The position numbers and the translations under genes were made by a program. The notes under the pieces are model-generated. The model had not been told where the DNA came from and did no database searches. It was given only the letters and a program-made list of their open reading frames with translations. A stretch of DNA of 7,177 bases from Proteobacteria bacterium ST_bin16 (GTDB lineage Bacteria > Pseudomonadota > Gammaproteobacteria > Burkholderiales > Nitrosomonadaceae): the NCBI GenBank assembly GCA_002083595.1, contig MSXT01000068.1, positions 1 through 7,177 on the forward strand. Direction: 5' to 3'. Positions 1 through 4,489 of the stretch are shown here, piece after piece. Every line of letters begins with the position of its first letter. Position 1 is the stretch's first letter.

Positions 1-463
1 CCTGCACCGTGCGCATCGTCGCTTTCAGCACTCTTAATTTTTCTTCCCGCATTTCAATTTCTTTAACCGATTGCAGATACTTTAATCGCGCTTGATGCAA
101 TGCCGCCGTTTTATCCCGCTGTTTCAGCGCCAATATTGCGGTCAGCCAAATCACAAATAATGCGAGAAAACGATTGGCAAAAACTTGATAGAGCGGAATT
201 TCACTGGACGGGGAGCCTAAATAGCCGACGCCGACCAATAATGTACAAATGAGAGCAGTGATGAGGGTAAAGCGTTTTTCGGAAGATCTTAAAGAAATCA
301 GTACAACAATTACATACAGAATACCATTAGCAATACCGAGCGGCGTAGCAAGATCGATCAATAAAATGAACAGAGCAACCACTCCGCATTCCAGATAAAC
401 ATTCAATTCAGTTGAATTCATGTTGTCTGATTGTTTTTCATCGCAGTGACTAAGATCAGGCAT
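1..463 (-). CDS. Membrane-bound sensor protein, N-terminal part (cut by left edge)
   Basis: I translated this open frame by hand; it has no stop between the ATG at 463 and base 1, giving 154 residues. Four hydrophobic stretches are visible at about residues 24-40, 44-58, 65-82 and 96-113. The last ends in FANRFLALFVIWLTAILALKQ, followed by a charged, heptad-like segment (about 116-150) that looks like a signalling coiled coil. This N-terminal layout (four helices, an 'NR-LALF-IW-TA' helix, then a coiled coil) is common in membrane sensors such as histidine kinases, PAS proteins and diguanylate cyclases, but the output domain lies outside the window. The start at 463 follows a weak GAG about 8 nt upstream and comes just after an in-frame stop; an internal ATG at 421 is an alternative. 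It lies downstream of cbbR on the same strand with an 80-bp gap. Being a gene is well supported; its function is inference. Confidence 0.72.
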   Translation of the reverse strand, partial: MPDLSHCDEKQSDNMNSTELNVYLECGVVALFILLIDLATPLGIANGILYVIVVLISLRSSEKRFTLITALICTLLVGVGYLGSPSSEIPLYQVFANRFLALFVIWLTAILALKQRDKTAALHQARLKYLQSVKEIEMREEKLRVLKATMRTVQ

Positions 464-473
464 TTAAATATCT

Positions 474-505
474 CAATCCAAGAATGTAATCATATTCTTG
501 GATTG
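474..505. repeat. Perfect 12-bp inverted repeat with 8-nt spacer between cbbR and the sensor gene
   Basis: The arms CAATCCAAGAAT (474-485) and ATTCTTGGATTG (494-505) are exact reverse complements around an 8-nt loop. Read on the minus strand, it lies after the cbbR stop and ends about 10 nt before the sensor ATG at 463. No T-run follows, so it is not a standard intrinsic terminator. It could be a processing or stabilising hairpin for cbbR mRNA, a structure that hides the weak ribosome site of the sensor, or a protein-binding operator. Confidence 0.6.
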
Positions 506-543
506 CATAGTAAGCTAGAAACTAACCCTTATCAACACCCATA

Positions 544-1458
544 TTAATTTTTCGATTCATCCATCAATTTAGCCGCTTCCTTCAATAAAAATTCTCTGAA
601 AGCATTGGCGACACTCGATAAGCGCTTATTTTTTCTATTCACGACATGCCAATAGCGGATAATCGGAAAACCTTGCACCTCAAGAATTTTCAAGCGGCCG
701 GTCTCCAGTTCCAATTCAGCCGTATGTTGCGACATGATACCCAATCCCATACCCGCCTGAACCGCTTGTTTGATGGCTTCCGTGGTATCCGTTTCCATCC
801 CTTTATTAATACTGATTTTATGTGCGGCAAAAAAACGCTCCATAGCACTGCGCGTTCCCGAGCCTGATTCACGCACGAGAAAAGTCTCGTTGGCTAAGCG
901 TTTAACCGGGATATTGTGCTCCTGGCATAAGGGATGATTAGGCGGAGCCACAACCACCAGCGGATTCTCCATGAAAGATTCGCTATCGATATCGAGATTT
1001 TCGGGCGGTTGCCCCATGATCGCGAGATCGATCAAATTATCGGTCAATTGCTTTAACACGGTTTCCCGGTTGGAGACGTTTAAACTGACGGTCACGCCGC
1101 GAAAGCGCTGACAGAACTTGGCCAATAAATGCGGCGCGAAATAATTGGCCGTGGTAACCACCGAGATATTTAGCTTACCTCGCTCCATGCCTTTCAATTC
1201 GTCCAGCGCCACTTCCATGTCGGTCAATTGTTGCGAAATTGCCCGGCTGTATTGATATAGCTCGTGTCCTGCCTCGGTCAGATAAATTCGTTTACCCAAG
1301 TGCTCAAAAAGTGGCAAACTGATGTTATCTTCCAGTTGTTTAATTTGCATGGAAACAGCGGGTTGAGTCAAGTGAAGCTCATCGGCGGCGCGCGAATAAC
1401 TCAAATGCCGGGCAACCGATTCAAATACCTTTAGTTGTCGCAATGTAAGATGAAGCAT
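544..1458 (-). CDS. cbbR: LysR-type transcriptional regulator CbbR
   Basis: A 304-residue LysR-family regulator, the normal length. The N-terminal winged helix-turn-helix spans about residues 5-64, with the family motif SYSRAADELHLTQPAVSMQI (20-39) followed by KQLE and the LTEAG wing. The effector-binding domain (about 92-295) contains VVAPPNHPL and the GSGTR motif that lies in the ligand cleft of CbbR proteins. The start at MLHLTLRQLKVFE matches the usual CbbR N-terminus. The gene is divergent from cbbL across 196 bp, the standard position for the RuBisCO operon activator. In other autotrophs CbbR activates cbb promoters and responds to metabolites such as RuBP, NADPH or phosphoenolpyruvate; which one acts here cannot be read from the sequence. 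Autorepression through the shared operator is likely, since its own start lies only 15 bp from the dyad at 1474-1503. Confidence 0.95.
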   Translation of the reverse strand: MLHLTLRQLKVFESVARHLSYSRAADELHLTQPAVSMQIKQLEDNISLPLFEHLGKRIYLTEAGHELYQYSRAISQQLTDMEVALDELKGMERGKLNISVVTTANYFAPHLLAKFCQRFRGVTVSLNVSNRETVLKQLTDNLIDLAIMGQPPENLDIDSESFMENPLVVVAPPNHPLCQEHNIPVKRLANETFLVRESGSGTRSAMERFFAAHKISINKGMETDTTEAIKQAVQAGMGLGIMSQHTAELELETGRLKILEVQGFPIIRYWHVVNRKNKRLSSVANAFREFLLKEAAKLMDESKN

Positions 1459-1473
1459 ATATCAACTCAGTAA

Positions 1474-1503
1474 GTTTATTATAAGTATAACCTTATTATA
1501 AAC
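1474..1503. promoter_or_regulatory. Putative CbbR recognition site: near-perfect 30-bp dyad
   Basis: The arms GTTTATTATAAG (1474-1485) and CTTATTATAAAC (1492-1503) pair at 11 of 12 positions around the 6-bp core TATAAC. The same stretch holds a direct repeat of TTATTATAA (1476-1484 and 1493-1501). The centre lies about 65 bp upstream of the start site predicted from the cbbL promoter, the usual place of the high-affinity recognition site of LysR-type activators. It also lies close to the cbbR start, which suits autoregulation. The region is AT-rich, which raises the chance of accidental symmetry, but 11 of 12 matches is hard to explain away. Confidence 0.6.
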
Positions 1504-1508
1504 ATCAA
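1478..1508 (-). promoter_or_regulatory. Candidate cbbR promoter overlapping the dyad
   Basis: On the minus strand a perfect TATAAT -10 reads at 1483-1478, with TTGATG at 1508-1503 as a possible -35, 19 bp away (longer than the ideal 17). A second TATAAT occurs at 1500-1495. Either would lie inside the CbbR dyad, so bound CbbR would block its own promoter. AT-rich sequence makes chance TATAAT boxes common. Confidence 0.3.
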
Positions 1509-1517
1509 AATTACTGA
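1505..1517 (+). promoter_or_regulatory. Putative CbbR activation site (TCA-N7-TGA) next to the cbbL -35
   Basis: TCA (1505-1507), seven bases, then TGA (1515-1517) fits the TNA-N7-TNA pattern described for CbbR half-sites and is itself an inverted repeat. It ends 1 bp before the predicted -35 hexamer (1519-1524), where an activating LysR dimer would touch RNA polymerase. The motif is short, so the support comes mainly from its position. Confidence 0.45.
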
Positions 1518-1518
1518 T

Positions 1519-1547
1519 TTGTTCTTATGGATAAATAGCGCTATAGT
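1519..1547 (+). promoter_or_regulatory. Sigma70-type promoter for cbbLS
   Basis: TTGTTC (1519-1524) and TATAGT (1542-1547) are separated by exactly 17 bp; the -10 matches 5 of 6 consensus positions and the -35 is weak, as expected for an activator-dependent promoter. Transcription would start near 1554, leaving a leader of about 100 nt before cbbL. A 10-bp palindrome ATAGCGCTAT (1535-1544) overlaps the -10. Confidence 0.55.
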
Positions 1548-1644
1548 GCGTTCCATAGATTTGAGTAGTCATGTTTGTTGTTTGTAACGCAATCTCCTCT
1601 CGTTTCTGTCTGTACTGTTGGCCGGAGTTGAGTGGAATTTAACT

Positions 1645-1654
1645 GGAGAAAATT
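1645..1654 (+). promoter_or_regulatory. Ribosome binding site of cbbL
   Basis: GGAGAA at 1645-1650, with GGAG 6 nt from the ATG at 1655, fixes the start. The spacer AAAATT is almost the same as the one before cbbS (AAGGAAAAATT), so the two subunits appear to have matched initiation regions. Confidence 0.8.
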
Positions 1655-3076
1655 ATGGCCGTAAAAATATATAACGCTGGTGTAAAAGAATACCGACAAA
1701 CTTACTGGACCCCTGATTACACGCCATCGGATACCGATCTTTTGGCATGTTTCAAAATTACACCACAACCCGGCGTGCCACGTGAAGAAGTTGCTGCTGC
1801 TGTAGCGGCAGAATCTTCAACAGGTACCTGGACCACAGTATGGACCGATCTGTTGACCGATCTGGATTACTACAAAGGACGTGCTTATAAGATTGAAGAC
1901 GTACCTGGCGATGACACCTGCTTCTATGCATTCGTAGCTTACCCGATCGATCTTTTTGAAGAAGGTTCTGTCGTTAACGTATTGACCTCACTGGTTGGTA
2001 ACGTGTTTGGTTTCAAAGCATTGCGTGCACTGCGTCTGGAAGACGTTCGTTTCCCAATCGCTTACGTCAAAACATGCGGCGGACCTCCAGCCGGTATTCA
2101 AGTTGAACGCGATCGTTTGAACAAATATGGCCGTGCACTGTTAGGTTGCACCATTAAACCTAAATTGGGTCTGTCTGCTAAAAATTATGGCCGTGCTGTA
2201 TACGAATGTCTGCGCGGCGGCCTGGATCTGACCAAGGACGATGAAAACGTTAACAGTCAACCGTTTATGCGTTGGCGCGATCGTTTCGAATTCGTGGTAG
2301 AAGCTTGCCAAAAAGCTGAACGTGAAACCGGAGAACGCAAAGGTCACTACCTGAACGTGACAGCACCAACTCCAGAAGAAATGTACAAACGTGCAGAGTT
2401 CGCCAAAGAATTGGGCGCGCCGATCATTATGCATGACTACTTGACCGGTGGTTTAACAGCCAACACAGGACTGGCTAACTGGTGCCGCAATAACGGAATG
2501 CTGTTGCACATCCATCGTGCAATGCACGCTGTGCTCGACCGCAACCCGCACCATGGTATTCATTTCCGCGTTTTAACCAAAGTACTGCGTTTATCGGGTG
2601 GCGATCACCTGCACTCCGGTACCGTGGTTGGTAAACTGGAAGGCGATCGTGCAGCAACACTGGGCTGGATCGACACCATGCGCGATGAATTCATCAAAGA
2701 AGACCGCAGCCGCGGCTTGTTCTTCGACCAAGACTGGGGCTCCATGCCAGGCGTATTCCCAGTAGCTTCCGGTGGTATTCACGTTTGGCACATGCCAGCA
2801 CTGGTTTCAATCTTCGGTGATGATGCTTGCTTGCAATTCGGTGGTGGTACTTTGGGTCATCCATGGGGTAATGCTGCTGGTGCCGCTGCTAACCGTGTGG
2901 CATTGGAAGCTTGCGTAGAAGCACGTAACCAAGGCGTTGAAATCGAGAAAGAAGGCAAAGCGATCTTGACCAAGGCAGCGAAAAGCAGTCCTGAACTGAA
3001 AATCGCCATGGAAACATGGAAAGAGATCAAGTTCGAGTTTGACACTGTTGACAAACTGGACGTAGCCCACAAGTAA
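1655..3076 (+). CDS. cbbL: RuBisCO form I large subunit (green-type IA)
   Basis: Catalyses carboxylation (and oxygenation) of ribulose 1,5-bisphosphate in the Calvin cycle, in the cytosol as an L8S8 complex with CbbS. It has 473 residues, full length for form I. Catalytic residues are intact and run 7 behind spinach numbering: Lys168 in TIKPK (spinach K175), the carbamylated Lys194 with Asp196 and Glu197 in KDDE (K201, D203, E204), His287 in HIHRAMH (H294), loop-6 Lys327 in GTVVGKLEG (K334) and Ser372 in ASGG (S379). The N-terminal domain is about 1-140 and the barrel about 141-440. The sequence is of the bacterial form IA type (MAVKIYNAGVKEYRQTYW start). With cbbQ downstream it belongs to the non-carboxysomal IAq group. 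Codon use is biased to CGT, CTG and GTA, unlike the cbbQ-cbbO genes, as expected for a very highly expressed gene. It is preceded by a CbbR-type control region. Confidence 0.99.
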   Translation: MAVKIYNAGVKEYRQTYWTPDYTPSDTDLLACFKITPQPGVPREEVAAAVAAESSTGTWTTVWTDLLTDLDYYKGRAYKIEDVPGDDTCFYAFVAYPIDLFEEGSVVNVLTSLVGNVFGFKALRALRLEDVRFPIAYVKTCGGPPAGIQVERDRLNKYGRALLGCTIKPKLGLSAKNYGRAVYECLRGGLDLTKDDENVNSQPFMRWRDRFEFVVEACQKAERETGERKGHYLNVTAPTPEEMYKRAEFAKELGAPIIMHDYLTGGLTANTGLANWCRNNGMLLHIHRAMHAVLDRNPHHGIHFRVLTKVLRLSGGDHLHSGTVVGKLEGDRAATLGWIDTMRDEFIKEDRSRGLFFDQDWGSMPGVFPVASGGIHVWHMPALVSIFGDDACLQFGGGTLGHPWGNAAGAAANRVALEACVEARNQGVEIEKEGKAILTKAAKSSPELKIAMETWKEIKFEFDTVDKLDVAHK

Positions 3077-3089
3077 GCACCATATAGCC

Positions 3090-3128
3090 AAGGAGAAAGG
3101 CTGATGATTAAATGCTGCTTTTCTCCTT
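3090..3128 (+). promoter_or_regulatory. 12-bp hairpin between cbbL and cbbS
   Basis: AAGGAGAAAGGC (3090-3101) pairs with GCTTTTCTCCTT (3117-3128) over 12 bp with one G-U pair and a 15-nt loop. It is not followed by a T-run, so full termination is unlikely. It may protect the 3' end of cbbL mRNA, slow RNA polymerase, or set the ratio of large to small subunit. The left arm contains the strong ribosome-site sequence AAGGAG (3090-3095) of the mini-ORF at 3104. Confidence 0.6.
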
Positions 3129-3139
3129 CATCTCACTAA
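3104..3139 (+). other. Possible 11-codon mini-ORF between cbbL and cbbS
   Basis: An ATG at 3104 is preceded by AAGGAG with an 8-nt spacer and is followed by 11 codons (MIKCCFSPSSH) and a TAA at 3137-3139. The stop is 15 nt before the cbbS ATG. Start and ribosome site lie in the left arm and loop of the 3090-3128 hairpin. Whether it is translated is unknown; the peptide itself resembles nothing I recognise. Confidence 0.25.
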
Positions 3140-3154
3140 AGTTAAGGAAAAATT

Positions 3155-3511
3155 ATGAGCGAAGTAATCGATTACAAATCACGTGTTAGTGATCCAGCAA
3201 GCCGTAAATTTGAAACATTTTCCTATCTGCCTGCAATGGCCGACAAGGATATCAAAAAACAAGTGCAATATTTGATCAGCAAAGGCTGGAACCCAGCGAT
3301 CGAACATACCGAACCTGAGTATGTTATGGATTCCTACTGGTATATGTGGAAACTGCCTATGTTCGGTGAAACGGATGTAGAGCGCGTACTGGCAGAAGCC
3401 GCTGCTTGTCACAAAGCGAATCCAAACAATCATGTCCGTTTGATTGGTTACAACAATTTTAACCAGTCTCAAGGCACAGCCATGGTGATATACCGCGGCA
3501 AGACTGTTTAA
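3155..3511 (+). CDS. cbbS: RuBisCO form I small subunit (IAq type)
   Basis: The 118-residue small subunit caps the L8 core of RuBisCO and is needed for full activity. Family marks are FETFSYLPAM (residues 19-28), GWNPAIEH, the SYWYMWKLPMFGE segment that contacts the large subunit, and the C-terminal YRGK. Compared from memory with the carboxysomal Halothiobacillus protein, the stretch before ETFSYLP is 6 residues longer (KSRVSDPASRK region), a difference reported for cbbQ-linked IA enzymes. Start ATG 3155 has AAGGA at 3144-3148, 6 nt upstream. It lies 78 bp after cbbL with no promoter seen between, so it is co-transcribed. A strong terminator follows. Confidence 0.99.
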   Translation: MSEVIDYKSRVSDPASRKFETFSYLPAMADKDIKKQVQYLISKGWNPAIEHTEPEYVMDSYWYMWKLPMFGETDVERVLAEAAACHKANPNNHVRLIGYNNFNQSQGTAMVIYRGKTV

Positions 3512-3519
3512 GTAACACG

Positions 3520-3531
3520 GGGTTCGAACCC
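3520..3531. repeat. 12-bp perfect palindrome resembling a tRNA T-arm
   Basis: GGGTTCGAACCC reads the same on both strands; in RNA, CGGG (3518-3521) can pair with CCCG (3529-3532) around a 7-nt GTTCGAA loop. It begins 8 nt after the cbbS stop and lies 5 bp before the terminator stem. The sequence resembles the GGTTCGAACC core of tRNA T-arms, but no acceptor, D or anticodon arm surrounds it. Confidence 0.5.
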
Positions 3532-3536
3532 GCAAG

Positions 3537-3574
3537 ACCCCCTTCACCCTTAATTAGGGCAGGGGGTTTTTTTT
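3537..3574 (+). terminator. Rho-independent terminator after cbbS
   Basis: ACCCCCT (3537-3543) pairs with AGGGGGT (3561-3567). An inner CCCT/AGGG stem (3547-3550 with 3556-3559) closes a TAATT loop across a small internal loop, and a run of eight T (3567-3574) follows. It separates the highly expressed cbbLS pair from cbbQO, so cbbQO transcription depends on read-through or on a separate promoter. Confidence 0.88.
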
Positions 3575-3629
3575 CACCGGAATTTATTGTGCAAATTTTC
3601 GATAAAGATAGTTCTCACAGGAGTTTGTC

Positions 3630-4436
3630 ATGAGCGATATCATCGACCAGTATCGTATTAAAAAAGAACCTTATTACCATTCCGTTGCGGATGAAGTAAA
3701 ACTCTATGAAGCCGCCTATTCGGTACGCATGCCGATGATGTTGAAAGGCCCGACCGGCTGCGGTAAAACACGCTTCGTCGAGTACATGGCGTGGAAACTG
3801 AAAAAACCGCTGATCACCGTGGCGTGTAACGAAGACATGACTGCATCCGATCTGGTAGGCCGCTTCTTGCTCGATGCCAACGGCACGCGCTGGCAAGATG
3901 GTCCACTGGCGGTCGCCGCACGTTATGGCGCGATCTGCTATTTGGATGAAGTTGTGGAAGCACGTCAGGACACCACCGTGGTGATTCATCCGCTAACCGA
4001 CAATCGCCGTGTATTACCGCTGGAGAAAAAAGGCGAGTTGATCCAGGCGCATGCGGATTTCCAGATTGTCATCTCGTACAATCCCGGCTATCAGAGCTTG
4101 ATGAAGGATTTGAAACAATCGACCAAACAACGCTTTGGCGCGCTCGATTTCAATTACCCGAGTCATGACATCGAAAGCGAAATCGTTGCACACGAATCCG
4201 GTGTAGCCGTCGACATCGCCGAAAAACTGGTATCGATCGCGGAACGCGCGCGTAACCTCAAAGGACACGGACTGGATGAAGGGATTTCAACACGGATGCT
4301 GATTTATGCCGGCAGCCTGATCGCCAAGAAAGTCGACGCGCATGCGGCTTGCCGCGTAGCTCTGGTGCGTCCGATCACCGACGATCCGGATATGCGCGAT
4401 GCGCTGGATGCGGCAGTCAGCACGTTCTTTAATTAG
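3630..4436 (+). CDS. cbbQ: CbbQ, AAA+ ATPase of the CbbQO RuBisCO activase
   Basis: A MoxR-type AAA+ ATPase of 268 residues, the usual CbbQ length. Walker A GPTGCGKT is at 40-47, Walker B AICYLDE at 101-107, the sensor-1 region SYNPGY at 149-154 (Asn151), an arginine-finger candidate Arg168 in TKQRFGALDF, and a sensor-2-like ISTRML around Arg222. All ATPase residues are intact. CbbQ forms hexamers that, with one CbbO, remodel inhibited RuBisCO and release tight-binding sugar phosphates. It acts in the cytosol on the CbbLS product of the genes just upstream. ATG 3630 has ACAGGAG at 3617-3623, 6 nt upstream. The N-terminus RIKKEPYYHSV is typical. The close relative NorQ (nitric oxide reductase maturation) is the main alternative, but its place behind cbbLS settles the call. 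Confidence 0.96.
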   Translation: MSDIIDQYRIKKEPYYHSVADEVKLYEAAYSVRMPMMLKGPTGCGKTRFVEYMAWKLKKPLITVACNEDMTASDLVGRFLLDANGTRWQDGPLAVAARYGAICYLDEVVEARQDTTVVIHPLTDNRRVLPLEKKGELIQAHADFQIVISYNPGYQSLMKDLKQSTKQRFGALDFNYPSHDIESEIVAHESGVAVDIAEKLVSIAERARNLKGHGLDEGISTRMLIYAGSLIAKKVDAHAACRVALVRPITDDPDMRDALDAAVSTFFN

Positions 4437-4489
4437 AAGCTGCTATCCGCAAATAGGTTGATTGTTCTGAAACGTAAATAGGTGCTGCC

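Noticed and set aside
405..418. Inverted repeat AATTCA-GT-TGAATT near the internal ATG of the sensor gene
   Set aside because: The arms are only 6 bp, AT-rich and inside the likely coding region; this is expected by chance.
1593..1649. TCTCC (1593-1597) that could pair with the cbbL ribosome site GGAGA (1645-1649)
   Set aside because: Only five base pairs with a long loop and no extension on either side; too weak to call an anti-Shine-Dalgarno switch.
1541..1768. Minus-strand open frame of 75 codons across the cbbL start
   Set aside because: It covers the cbbL promoter, leader and first codons on the opposite strand and has no ribosome site or family features.
3518..3574. Possible tRNA gene or tRNA fragment after cbbS
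   Set aside because: Only a T-arm-like palindrome is present; there is no acceptor stem, D arm, anticodon arm or CCA, and the following bases form the terminator.
4451..4483. Direct repeat AAATAGGT 25 bp apart before cbbO
   Set aside because: The repeat is only 8 bp; the second copy contributes the weak cbbO ribosome site and no further role is supported.
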